Assembly: GCF_900104795.1 (NCBI RefSeq)
Contig: NZ_FNTG01000001.1
Span: 2,790,001 to 2,854,000 of the forward strand
Direction: 5' to 3'
DNA from: Burkholderia sp. WP9
GTDB taxonomy: Bacteria > Pseudomonadota > Gammaproteobacteria > Burkholderiales > Burkholderiaceae
Length of the DNA: 64,000 nt
Every line of letters starts with the position of its first letter. The stretch's first letter is position 1. The notes under the pieces were generated by a model that did not search any database, had not been told where the DNA came from, and saw nothing but the letters and a program-made list of their open reading frames with translations. The position numbers and the translations under genes are program-made. Shown here piece after piece: positions 17,136 to 25,979 of this stretch.

Positions 17136-18638
17136 ATGAAGAAAACCCTCAAGACCACATTGCTGATGTTCAGCGCGCCCCTCAGCCTGACCTGCCTGCT
17201 CTCTCTCGGCATTGTGCAGCCCGCGCTGGCCCAGGCGAGCGGCGAAGCCTCGCCTGCCACGACGCCGGCCGAGTCCGCGCCGTCGTCTTCGCCGCTCGCA
17301 ACGGACGCGACTCAGGCGGAACAAACCCCGCCGGCGCCGACCGGTTTCTGGGACCGTGCGGCACTTTTCGGTGACATGGGTGGCTTGCGGCCCTGGCTCG
17401 GCGACCACGGTGTAACCTTAAGTCTGCAAGAAACCAGCGAGTACTTGAATAACCTCTCCGGAGGCGTCAAACGCGGTGGCGCCTACGACGGGCTGACGCA
17501 ACTTGCTGTCGTGGTGGATACGCAAAGGGCGTTCGGGCTGCCGGGTGGGACGTTCAACGTTTCGGCACTGCAGATTCATGGCACCAACCTCACCCAGCGC
17601 AATTTGCTAACGCTGCAGAGTGCGAGCGGCATCGAAGCCGATGCGACGACCCGCCTGTGGGAACTCTGGTATCAGCAATCGCTGTCCGGCGGCAAGGTGG
17701 ATGTCAAAGTCGGTCAGCAAAGTCTCGACCAGGAGTTCATGGTGAGCCAGTTCGCGACGCCGTTCATGAACGCGACATTCGGATGGCCCGTGCTCCCCTC
17801 GGTCGACATGCCGGCGGGTGGCCCGGCTTACCCGCTTTCGTCACTGGGTTTGCGGGTACGCGCCAAACCGTCCGACTCGTGGACAGTGTTGGCCGGCGTG
17901 TTCGACGGTAACCCCGCGGGCAGTGATGTCGGCGACCCGCAGAAACAGAACAGTCACGGCACGAACTTCAACCTGCATAACGGCGCGCTGTTCATTGGTG
18001 AAGTGCAGTACGCGCTCAACCCGGCACCGTCTGACCCTTCTGACCGGAAATCTGCCGGCCTCCCCGGCACCTACAAGCTGGGCTTCTGGTACAACACCGG
18101 ACAATTCGCCGACCAGCGCCTCGACAACACTGGTGTGTCGCTTGCGAGCCCGGCGACCACGGGTGTCCCGCAGCGTCACCGGGGCAACTACAGTTTCTAC
18201 GCCGTTGCCGACCAGATGATCTGGCGCCCGAGCGCGGACAGTCCGCAATCGGTCGGCGTGTTTGCCAGAATCATGGGCGCGCCGGGTGACCGTAACCTGG
18301 TTGACCTTGGCGTGAACGCCGGCGTGACATTGAAGGCGCCGTTCAAAGGACGCGACAACGACATCGTTGGGTTGGCGGTGGGCTACGCGAAAATCGGCTC
18401 ACACGCGCAGGGCCTTGCCAGCGACACGGCCTCTCTGACCACGCCGGGCTATCCGTCGCGCAGCGCCGAGACCATCATTGAGGCGACCTACCAGTTTCAG
18501 GTCACACCGTGGTGGCAGATGCAGGCCGACTTCCAATACGCGTTCCGTCCGGCGGGTGGCATCCCGAATCCGGAGAAACCTTCGGAGCGGGTCGGCAATG
18601 AAGCGGTCGTGGGCGTGCGCGCCACTATCGTGTTCTGA
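17136..18638 (+). CDS. OprB-family outer-membrane porin
   Basis: This approximately 500-residue precursor starts MKKTLKTTLLMFSAPLSL with a signal peptide cleaved near ALA-QASGE. An Ala/Pro/Ser-rich linker follows, then a 16-strand beta-barrel of the OprB carbohydrate porin type (WDRAALFGDMGGLRPWLGD, then the alternating strands), ending in the terminal Phe required for barrel assembly (VGVRATIVF). OprB porins import sugars, but related porins such as MnoP of Bradyrhizobium admit Mn2+. The nearby NRAMP-like gene makes a metal role possible here. Confidence 0.88.
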   Translation: MKKTLKTTLLMFSAPLSLTCLLSLGIVQPALAQASGEASPATTPAESAPSSSPLATDATQAEQTPPAPTGFWDRAALFGDMGGLRPWLGDHGVTLSLQETSEYLNNLSGGVKRGGAYDGLTQLAVVVDTQRAFGLPGGTFNVSALQIHGTNLTQRNLLTLQSASGIEADATTRLWELWYQQSLSGGKVDVKVGQQSLDQEFMVSQFATPFMNATFGWPVLPSVDMPAGGPAYPLSSLGLRVRAKPSDSWTVLAGVFDGNPAGSDVGDPQKQNSHGTNFNLHNGALFIGEVQYALNPAPSDPSDRKSAGLPGTYKLGFWYNTGQFADQRLDNTGVSLASPATTGVPQRHRGNYSFYAVADQMIWRPSADSPQSVGVFARIMGAPGDRNLVDLGVNAGVTLKAPFKGRDNDIVGLAVGYAKIGSHAQGLASDTASLTTPGYPSRSAETIIEATYQFQVTPWWQMQADFQYAFRPAGGIPNPEKPSERVGNEAVVGVRATIVF

Positions 18639-18794
18639 CCCGCTGCAATTGGGACCTTCCGCGTTGTACGAAACACTCGCGAGGGTCCAGAAGGATGACA
18701 CCCCAAAAGCACGTGCACGACGACCTGGCCAGGCCGGAGCGCGGCCGTCGTCAGGGAAATCCCTTGGCAATCTGAAAACGAATGACCGCGTTCC

Positions 18795-19514
18795 TCATAA
18801 CGCTTTCAAAGCGGGCAGCAGCCGGTCGAATTCGCGCCTCACCACGCCGTAGCATTCGCACACACGTTTTTCGAGTCCGGGCCTGTCCAGCACCTCGATA
18901 TGACCATGGCTGTAGCGAATCAACCCCGCGTCCTGCAATTTCAGCGCGGCCTCGGTGACGCCGGATCGGCGCACGCCCAGCATATTGGCGATCAGTTCCT
19001 GCGTCATCTTCAGTTCGTTTGAAGAGAGGCGGTCGATGCTGAGCAGAAGCCACCTGCACAACTGCTGATCGATCGAGTGGTGTCGATTACAGACTGCCGT
19101 CTGCGCCATCTGCGTGATCAACGCCTGCGTATAGCGCAGCAGGAGGCGCTGCACAGGGCCGGCGCGATGAAATTCTTCTTTCAGTATCTGGGCGTCGAGG
19201 CGATAAGCCTTGCCTGCGCTTTGTACGACTGCCCGGCTGGGTGTGGTCTCGCCGCCCATGAAAAGCGCGATGCCGATGAGCCCTTCATTGCCGACGATCG
19301 CGATTTCGGCGGATGCACCGTCCTCCATCACATACAGCAGCGACACGATACAGGTGGTCGGAAAATAAACGTAATTGAGCCGATCGCCCGATTCGTAGAC
19401 GACGTTGCCAAGCGGCATATCCACGAGCACCAGATGCGGCGCCAGTCGCTCCCACTCGAGGTCAGGCAGCACGGCCAGCAGATGATTTTCGTTTTCTTGA
19501 TGACCTTGGGCCAT
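18795..19514 (-). CDS. Crp/Fnr-family transcriptional regulator
   Basis: The 239-residue protein starts at the ATG at 19512-19514 after a GGAG site (MAQGHQENENHLLAVLPDL). It has an N-terminal cyclic-nucleotide-binding beta-roll (LVDMPLGNVVYESGDRLNYV, then FPTTCIVSLLY) and a C-terminal winged helix (ANMLGVRRSGVTEAALKL). No cysteine cluster for an Fe-S centre is visible, so it is not a classical oxygen-sensing FNR. It resembles the YeiL/CprK-like Crp proteins often found in Burkholderia stress islands. It is convergent with the OprB gene. Confidence 0.85.
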   Translation of the reverse strand: MAQGHQENENHLLAVLPDLEWERLAPHLVLVDMPLGNVVYESGDRLNYVYFPTTCIVSLLYVMEDGASAEIAIVGNEGLIGIALFMGGETTPSRAVVQSAGKAYRLDAQILKEEFHRAGPVQRLLLRYTQALITQMAQTAVCNRHHSIDQQLCRWLLLSIDRLSSNELKMTQELIANMLGVRRSGVTEAALKLQDAGLIRYSHGHIEVLDRPGLEKRVCECYGVVRREFDRLLPALKAL

Positions 19515-19876
19515 TTCGCACTCTCCGCAGCTCGCCCGGAACCGCGCCGCTTTCGCCGACGATTTCCTGACGGTAAATATCGATAGAAGGAGGAATGCTC
19601 CAACGCCTTGACGGACAGTGCCGAAGCACGAAAACGGGCGGCAAGCTTCACGCGCCCGAAGTCTGGCCCATATGTAATGGATTATAAGTCGCGTCGAGAT
19701 GACGGCGCAGATCCGCGCCCTGGCGTGACACCGCATGACGGCGCAACCGTGGACGCGCATCGCACGAACTTCGAGAATGACGCCCCCGCTCGCCCGTCAA
19801 CCTCAGTTCACAGGCTGAAAAGCGATCGCGCGCTTCACTTATACGCTGACATAAAAAGACCTGCTGCCAGACGTGA
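19515..19876. other. Intergenic region without a recognised gene
   Basis: The region should contain the promoter of the Crp/Fnr gene (minus) and the 3' end of the histidine-kinase transcript. I see no clear FNR-type palindrome, RNA gene or coding frame with a credible start. Confidence 0.4.
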
Positions 19877-20740
19877 CTACGCGACGATCGGCAGCTTGAG
19901 CGTGAACTCACTGCCTTGCCCCGGACCTGCGCTCGCTGCCGAAACCGCCCCGCCGTGAGCTTGAGCAATCGCGTTCACAACCGCGAGGCCAATGCCAAGG
20001 CCGCCCGCGCTGAAGGCGATCGTTCTGCTGGATTGCGCGAACAACTCGAAAATGTGCGGCAGCAGGACGGGCGAGATCCCCGTCCCATCGTCCTTGATTT
20101 TGATGACAACGTTGTTTCCCTCGGCAAGCACGGTCATGCGTATATTGCCGCGCGCCGGCGTGTATTTCACCGCGTTGTGCAAGAGGTTGCTGACGGCCTG
20201 CGTCAAACGCACGGGGTCACCCTCAACGCGCAAGGTCCGGTCTGGAATCGACACGCTAAAAGCCTGATTCTTTGCCGTGGCGGCGGCGGCCGTAATCTCG
20301 CAACTGTCAGCGAGCAGGGTGGCAATCTCCAGATCGACTTTGTTGAGCCGGAGCGCGCCCCGATCGACGCGGGTTGCATCCATCAAATCCTGCGCGAGCC
20401 GCGCGATTCCATTGACCTGCCGATCGATCATATCGATCAGCCGGAGTATCTCCGGACGTTCGGCCGAGGCGCTGCGGATCAACTCGCTGGCCATCCGAAG
20501 CGGCGTCAACGGACCGCGCAACTCGTGCGCCACCATCGCCAGAATCTCATTGCTCAATGGTGCCGCTTCGACAGGTTGCTCCGTCGCATACGCTCCCGTC
20601 AGGAAGCCACCCGCGGAAGCACGGCTAGCTGGCTTCATCATCGCGTCGGTCACGACCAGACAGTTCAATGCAGAACCAACCGAAGAGAATTCGGTGGACG
20701 CCAGATGTGCTGACATGTTGATCCCCATTTCGCGGCCCAT
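19877..20740 (-). CDS. Soluble sensor histidine kinase without a partner regulator
   Basis: This 287-residue protein has no membrane segment. The phosphoacceptor HisKA motif is MVAHELRGPLTPLRM (His near residue 72). It is followed by the N-box LTQAVSNLLHNAVKYTP, the G1 box IKDDGTGISP and the G2 box GGLGIGLAVV, all typical of an HPK1-type kinase core. The first 60 residues show no recognisable sensor domain. No response regulator is adjacent, so it is an orphan. The start could also be the ATG four codons downstream. Confidence 0.82.
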   Translation of the reverse strand: MGREMGINMSAHLASTEFSSVGSALNCLVVTDAMMKPASRASAGGFLTGAYATEQPVEAAPLSNEILAMVAHELRGPLTPLRMASELIRSASAERPEILRLIDMIDRQVNGIARLAQDLMDATRVDRGALRLNKVDLEIATLLADSCEITAAAATAKNQAFSVSIPDRTLRVEGDPVRLTQAVSNLLHNAVKYTPARGNIRMTVLAEGNNVVIKIKDDGTGISPVLLPHIFELFAQSSRTIAFSAGGLGIGLAVVNAIAQAHGGAVSAASAGPGQGSEFTLKLPIVA

Positions 20741-21162
20741 TGGGCAACGAAGAGCAAAGCGAGATGCGTATCGGCCGAGTGTTCAGGGAAAGCAGCAGGG
20801 CTGCTTGCAAGGCACCGGCACCGCGCGGTTCGCTAGTGCCTGCCTCGCCTGACACGATTCAGAAATCCGCGGGCGGTGGGCAGGTTGAAAGAACAGCATC
20901 GCAAATGCGGTTCGGTAAGTCTGTACGGTGGCGTTCAGATCGGCAAGAGCGACCGATTGACATGGAATCCGGTCGAGCCCCAAAAGGGAAAGACACCTGG
21001 TAATCCCCATCAGTCGGCGGGAGTATGCCTGTCCGACTGCACGGCTGTGTCTGTGACGATCAACATGGATTGTGCGTTCGAACATAGACAGCCGTCTGTA
21101 CGTTGTCGTACCGCATTTCTGCGTGCGGACGCGTAGCGTGGTGGTTCGAGGGGCGTGCGTGA

Positions 21163-21474
21163 AACCGCGAACGCAGCGTCGGTCACGTATCGGATGTCAT
21201 CTACGACGACGCCGACGGGGCGATTCGCTATCTGGTCGTGCAGACCCGCGATAGGTGGTCTGGCGGCAAAGCCAAACAACTTCCAACGGACTGGGGCGCC
21301 ACGCGGACCGCGGCTCTCGTCGAATCCGGAAAGCACCGGATCGATTGGAAGCGAAAAGCTTTAAATGCACCAAAGGCAGGAGCAGGTCATGAGGCAAAAC
21401 ATTCAGAAGTTATATCAAGCGCGCATCCACACATTCACTCCCGAATGCCTGGAACTGCAGGACGGCACATTTAA
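21163..21474 (+). pseudogene. PRC-barrel domain protein remnant
   Basis: The open frame reads SVGHVSDVIYDDADGAIRYL and VVQTRDRWSGGKA, the core of a PRC-barrel domain (an RNA/protein-binding beta-barrel common in photosynthesis and stress proteins). There is no start: a TGA stands at 21160-21162, and the region before it shows no family similarity. The frame drifts after about 60 residues and overlaps the next gene. It is probably a decayed gene. Confidence 0.5.
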
Positions 21475-21622
21475 ATTTCACCTTCGGCATGCGGTGGAAG
21501 GCACGCTTCCTTCAGCGGATAAGCACTACGAGGTCGGCATCTTTTCGACGAGCGAGGAAGGCTATGCGGCCGCACTTGCCTATGGCGACAAATACATTGC
21601 GGAGCATAAATTCGGCATGTAG
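21389..21622 (+). CDS. 77-residue hypothetical protein
   Basis: The chosen ATG follows GGAGC; an upstream in-frame ATG at 21365 has none. The sequence (MRQNIQKLYQARIHTFTPEC, then DGTFKFHLRHAVEGTLPSADKHY cut short here) looks like a small soluble alpha/beta protein ending AEHKFGM. It lies in a run of small stress-island genes and shares composition with the 71-residue protein at 21711. I do not recognise a family. Confidence 0.6.
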   Translation: MRQNIQKLYQARIHTFTPECLELQDGTFKFHLRHAVEGTLPSADKHYEVGIFSTSEEGYAAALAYGDKYIAEHKFGM

Positions 21623-21710
21623 CAGCGCCGACGCTTATCGGTGACCCGCAAGCCTTAACCAGCACGGACGACAACCAGTATGGCTATCGTTCAATCAGAC
21701 GGACGGCGCT

Positions 21711-21926
21711 ATGGCAGAAAGAATCATTTCAAGCACGACACACGACGCGTACATGAGCGTCAAGGATCATATAGCCGATGGCTGGGTGGCAAGTGTACGT
21801 ATCCTTCCGAAGGGCGCATCGAAGGGCGGCGAGCGCATCGAACTCGACACGGTCTTCGAACGTGAAGATCTCGCATGGGAATCCGTCGAGACGCTAGCGC
21901 GTGCCGAGCTCAACAATCTGAAGTAG
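21711..21926 (+). CDS. 71-residue hypothetical protein
   Basis: The protein begins MAERIISSTTHDAYMSVKDH and has a VRILPKGASKGGERIELDT middle and a helical C-terminus (WESVETLARAELNNLK). It appears soluble and acidic. No ribosome site is strong. It follows the 77-residue gene by about 90 nt and may be in the same transcript. Its function is unknown. Confidence 0.5.
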   Translation: MAERIISSTTHDAYMSVKDHIADGWVASVRILPKGASKGGERIELDTVFEREDLAWESVETLARAELNNLK

Positions 21927-22182
21927 CGCGCCGCCGCACTTTCGGACCTCGGCGTGCACGATGCAGCGCCCGATGCCCCCGTGCAAAAGCTGATCGACAT
22001 CAAACTTCTGACGGGTTCCGACCGGCTGTTACGCTGCCGATGTTCAGACCGGGGCCAGCGGAATAAACTGTCGGAAGAAATGCGTCATCGTCGACGGCAA
22101 GGTTCACGCTGCGGCGCTTTGAGCGCAGACAATCCAATCCCACGGCGGGGCTCGCCATCCTGGCCAATTCCTGGAGGCCGAC

Positions 22183-22707
22183 ATGTATCAACGCATTCTG
22201 GTAGCGATCGACGGCAGCGAGACGTCCGAACATGCATTCGCCAGCGCGCTGCAAATCGCTCGCGACAATGGCGCACAGTTGCAGCCGCTCTATGTGATCG
22301 ACAACCCACTGATGCCATACGACGCGTCCGGCTACGATCCGACCATCTTGCGCGACGCCTGCATGCAGGAAGGCCAGCGGTTGCTCGCGGACGCTCTGGC
22401 GCGGATGAAGCATGAAAACGTGGCCGGCGAGCCGAGGATCGTCGACGTCGCACCGATCGGCGAAGACATCGCGGAACGGATCCGCATCTCGGCCGACGAA
22501 TTCAATGCGGACCTGCTGGTGCTAGGCACACACGGGCGGCGGGGATTCAAGCGCATGGTTCTGGGCAGCGTGGCCGAACGTGTCGTGCGCGGTGCGCACC
22601 TGCCGGTGTTGCTGGTGCCGAGCCGGCAAGCGCAAACCACCGTCGCGCCGACCGCCAGACACGGACACGCCGACGTCGCCGCGGCGATGTACGAATTGCG
22701 CCGCTAA
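22183..22707 (+). CDS. Universal stress protein, UspA family
   Basis: This 174-residue protein starts MYQRILVAIDGSETSEHAF behind a GGAGG site. The C-terminal ATP-binding signature is present as LGTHGRRGFKRMVLGSVAE, the G-2x-G-9x-GS form of nucleotide-binding UspA proteins. A roughly 20-residue tail follows. Such proteins support survival in stasis and low oxygen. Here it sits between small hypothetical genes and a membrane flippase-like gene. Confidence 0.92.
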   Translation: MYQRILVAIDGSETSEHAFASALQIARDNGAQLQPLYVIDNPLMPYDASGYDPTILRDACMQEGQRLLADALARMKHENVAGEPRIVDVAPIGEDIAERIRISADEFNADLLVLGTHGRRGFKRMVLGSVAERVVRGAHLPVLLVPSRQAQTTVAPTARHGHADVAAAMYELRR

Positions 22708-22751
22708 CCGCGGCGCGGTCACTGCGACAAGCCAGGACCGCACGGCCCTCT

Positions 22752-23852
22752 ATGGCGTCTCGACCCATGAGTACTCCGCAGCACCGCGCCGCCAGCGCCC
22801 CGCTCATGCCGGAAAGCGGCGAACTGCCGCCCACGGCGAAGCCCGGCGTCGAGACCGGCCTCGTGCGCATCGCTCCCGGCTTGCTCGGCAAAACATCGCG
22901 GCTGCGCTCCGTCATGTTCTGGATCGTCGGGCTGACGGGCTGTATCGCGGTCGTTCTGGTGGTGCTGCACCTCGGCTCACTACAGAAGATGGCCGAACTG
23001 ATCCGCTCTGCTCGCCCCGGGTGGATGCTGGTCGCGCTTGCGCTTCAGTGCGGCACCTATGTCAGCGCGGCGTTCGTGTGGCGCGAGGCATTGCGCGAAG
23101 CCGGACATCCGCTGTCTCTACGCACCCTGACTCCACTGGGCATCGCCAAGGTATTCACCGATCAGGTGCTGCCTAGCGGCGGCATCAGCGGCACGATGCT
23201 GGTGGTGCGCGGTCTCAGCGGCCGGCATGTCCCAGGCGGAATCGCGATGGCCGCCATGCTGGTCGGCATGGTGTCTTACGACATCGCCTACCTGCTCGTC
23301 GTGCTTGCCAGCGCAAGCATGCTGTGGCTGCAGCATCGGCTGAACATGGCACTGATCGCAGGGGTGGCGATCTTCGTCGTGATCACGGTGGCGGTACCGG
23401 CTGCCGTGCTGGGACTCAAACAATGGGGGCAACGCGCGCCGATCGCATGGCTCAGCAAATGGCTGGGTGTCACCACCCTGCTTCGGCAGTTGACCGACGC
23501 GCCCACGCTGCTGCTGCACAACCCTCGCCTGCTACTGCGAACCGTCGGGCTGCAACTGGCCATCTTCGTATTCGATGCGTTGACGCTCTGGCTCGCGTTC
23601 CATGCGATCGGCGAAGTGCCGCCGTTCTGGGTCGTATTCGTCAGCTTCATCATCGCGTCGATGGTGGCCACCATCGGTCCGATTCCGGTCGGCCTCGGCA
23701 CTTTCGAAGCCACCTCCGTGGGCATGCTGAGTTTGCTCGGCGTGTCGGTGGAAGCGGCGCTCGCCGCCACGCTTCTGTTGCGCGCCCTGACCTTCTGGCT
23801 GCCGATGCTGCCCGGCATCTGGCTGGCGCGCCGGGAGATCCGGCTTCAGTAG
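22752..23852 (+). CDS. Flippase-like membrane protein, LPG synthase transmembrane family
   Basis: This 366-residue protein has about 8 transmembrane helices after a 60-residue polar N-terminus. It contains the family features LPSGGISGTMLVVRGLSGR (residues about 137-155) and GPIPVGLGTFEATSVGMLSL. These belong to the UPF0104/lysylphosphatidylglycerol-synthase transmembrane domain, without the C-terminal synthase domain. Such proteins are proposed to move lipids or lipid-linked sugars. The start may be the ATG at 22767 instead. Confidence 0.8.
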   Translation: MASRPMSTPQHRAASAPLMPESGELPPTAKPGVETGLVRIAPGLLGKTSRLRSVMFWIVGLTGCIAVVLVVLHLGSLQKMAELIRSARPGWMLVALALQCGTYVSAAFVWREALREAGHPLSLRTLTPLGIAKVFTDQVLPSGGISGTMLVVRGLSGRHVPGGIAMAAMLVGMVSYDIAYLLVVLASASMLWLQHRLNMALIAGVAIFVVITVAVPAAVLGLKQWGQRAPIAWLSKWLGVTTLLRQLTDAPTLLLHNPRLLLRTVGLQLAIFVFDALTLWLAFHAIGEVPPFWVVFVSFIIASMVATIGPIPVGLGTFEATSVGMLSLLGVSVEAALAATLLLRALTFWLPMLPGIWLARREIRLQ

Positions 23853-24115
23853 GCGGCCCCGCTCGCTTGCGAAATCAGCGATCCCACTCGCGGTACGCTG
23901 GCGCAAACAGGTGCGGACGCCTCGCCGGCGATCCTATTCGAAAGCTCACTTCGGGCTACGAATCGTCATAAACGGCGAAAGTGCCTGCATTTCGCGGCAG
24001 TCAGGAGTGGGGTCTGACCGTTGCGGCTGCAACCTTTGTAAATGAAAGCGTGCTTGCGCCGACCGAAGGGTATACAGTCAGTGTACGGGTCGCGTTCGGC
24101 GCCCCTTGTTCTGGA

Positions 24116-24313
24116 ATGACCATGCGATCACAAATCAAAGTTGCACCACGTACGAGCGGCACGATGAGCGAATATGCTCTGTCTCGTCAGGCACAAGCAC
24201 TTCTGCTCGAACAGGCGGACCGGGCACGCGCGGAACAACGGCGCATCAATGACGCTCGCATTGATTCCAACGCGAGCAAGTGGCGCTATTCAGTGGCGTT
24301 GGCAGACAGTTGA
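24116..24313 (+). CDS. Possible 65-residue protein
   Basis: The frame contains a charged helix (SRQAQALLLEQADRARAEQR) followed by RINDARIDSNASKWRYSVAL. Coding character is moderate and no ribosome site is convincing. A start further upstream (23981) or downstream (24160s) cannot be excluded. Family unknown. Confidence 0.35.
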   Translation: MTMRSQIKVAPRTSGTMSEYALSRQAQALLLEQADRARAEQRRINDARIDSNASKWRYSVALADS

Positions 24314-24343
24314 TCCCGGTCAGCCAAAGTTGAGGAGGGAAAG

Positions 24344-24436
24344 ATGACCACAGCTATGTGGGGCGTTCTAGTCGGGATGATGTTAATCATCACAGTATCC
24401 CATTACAGGTATCGTCAAGTTCCAGTGGGAAAGTGA
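24344..24436 (+). CDS. 30-residue single-helix membrane peptide
   Basis: The start follows an excellent site, GAGGAGGGAAAG-ATG. The peptide has one hydrophobic helix (MWGVLVGMMLIITVSHY) and a basic tail (RYRQVPVGK). It lies 30 nt after the preceding small frame in the same direction. Small proteins of this kind often act as membrane stress regulators, but nothing specific can be said. Confidence 0.5.
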   Translation: MTTAMWGVLVGMMLIITVSHYRYRQVPVGK

Positions 24437-24570
24437 AAAGCAGGCTGACTGAATAAGAATGAGATGGTCGCGAAATCAGACCACGTTATGCAGTAAGGCT
24501 CTGTGCGCGCAGCGGCGGAGGGACCGGTCCGACATTGGCCGAAACATCAGTATTGCGGAGACTCTCCTCC

Positions 24571-24795
24571 ATGCAAAGGACCGATGTGTCGCACCATCAG
24601 CTTGAACAAGATCTCGTTCATCTCGAACACATATTGCCGCAACTCGTTGCCAATAGTGCGCTCGGCATGGTCTATTGGCGCCAGCGTATTACCGCACTCG
24701 AAACCGCTCAGTCATTGCTTCCCGATGGCGCTCGCAGAGTGACGCGCCTGCTGTCGATGATCAACCAGATAGACGACGCGACGCGCCGATCCTGA
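24571..24795 (+). CDS. 74-residue hypothetical protein
   Basis: It begins MQRTDVSHHQLEQDLVHLEH and is predicted to be largely helical, with an LGMVYWRQRITALETAQSLL central helix. A GGAG lies 12 nt before the ATG. The protein resembles small cytoplasmic Burkholderia proteins of unknown role found near stress genes. It is convergent with the SnoaL-like gene. Confidence 0.55.
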   Translation: MQRTDVSHHQLEQDLVHLEHILPQLVANSALGMVYWRQRITALETAQSLLPDGARRVTRLLSMINQIDDATRRS

Positions 24796-24869
24796 AGGCA
24801 GCGTACGCAGTCTTTGTACCGGTAGCGTAGTGCACTCAACGACGCACCTCTCCGCGAACTGAACGCCCC

Positions 24870-25307
24870 TCACAGAGTTGGCGGTAACGTGCCAAGTTGC
24901 CGGAACACGGATAGCCAATCCTCTAGGTGCCACGTTTTCGCAATCAGACTTCCGCGCATCTGGTGAAAAGAGTGAATGGCGAATCTGATGTGTTTAGAAC
25001 TCGCCGCAATGCCAAGCAGTGTTCCGGTTTGAGTGCCGCTGATCTCCGCGCGAACGCCTACGCGGTCGCCATGAACGAGCACGTCGAGAATAGTCACCTT
25101 CATATCGGGCAGCGCTTTAGCGATGTCGTAGAACAGTTGCACCATCTGGTCCGGTCCCGCAATAGCGCCGACGGGCTCGGGAATATATTCCCAATCAGGC
25201 GTAACGACCTGCCGCAGCAAGGCAACGCTCTTCTGCTCGAATGCGCGATAGAACCCTTCAATCGCTTGACGAACAAGAAGTTCATCGGCGGGCAAGGTCA
25301 TCTCCAA
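24870..25307 (-). CDS. SnoaL-like / NTF2-fold protein
   Basis: The 145-residue protein has the alpha+beta cone fold pattern: an N-terminal helix pair (LLVRQAIEGFYRAFEQKSVA), PDWEYIPEP, then GPDQMVQLFYDIAKALPDMK, and a beta-sheet carrying GDRVGVRAEISGTQTG. It ends in KTWHLEDWLSVFRQLG, matching ester cyclase/SnoaL-like polyketide cyclase families. Substrate and role are unknown. Stand-alone members are common in accessory regions. Confidence 0.8.
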   Translation of the reverse strand: MEMTLPADELLVRQAIEGFYRAFEQKSVALLRQVVTPDWEYIPEPVGAIAGPDQMVQLFYDIAKALPDMKVTILDVLVHGDRVGVRAEISGTQTGTLLGIAASSKHIRFAIHSFHQMRGSLIAKTWHLEDWLSVFRQLGTLPPTL

Positions 25308-25979
25308 TACTCCTGACGAATGTGCGGTAAAGCGTCGACTGACGATACTACACGCTTTCCCTGTCTAATTCAGCGACGTGCCGGCGAGCGGACATGGCAG
25401 TGCAAATGCCCGCGACACATCTGTCTTGCCGAAACAGTGATAGTCGCGACACGAATGCTTTCCTGAGGGCCTGCTTGTGCGGCATTAGAGATACTCGCTT
25501 GCTCAACCGCCCTGAAATGGATGCGCATGGCACCTAAAAGACAAGCGCAGAAGAAAGAAGGTATTCTTCCTGATCGACATGCAGCCTTAAGCCCGGAATG
25601 AACGCATGATAATGATGTGACAGAGAATGAGAAGGCGCCGAATGCGATATGAAGCATCGGAAACGAGTATTAACGTCGCAATGCGATACCGACAAAACAC
25701 GCTCATAGAAATTGAACGCCAAAGCCTTGATGAAGTTTCATAAACAGCCTGGGCGGTATAAGATCTGTGAAAATCGTGAACGTCAACTGCGTCGCGCACT
25801 GGTGCTCCTCATCCTGGTGAGGTGAGGCTAAATGGTCGCGCGAAGCGGTACAACAGCCAACCTGCTTCAGTCATTCGAACCAAAGATTCCCGCTTGCCTC
25901 GAGCAGGCAATCGCGCAGTCGGAAAAGCATTCGCTGTACTGCTGTCGGAATTCGCAACGATCCATTCATACCCAACCCG
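25308..25979. other. 672-bp intergenic region before the DyP-encapsulin operon
   Basis: I find no coding frame with a credible start, RNA gene or long repeat. It is less GC-rich than its neighbours, which fits promoter DNA. A -10-like TATAAG stands near 25758, but no convincing -35 partner or oxidative-stress regulator site is visible. Confidence 0.4.
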
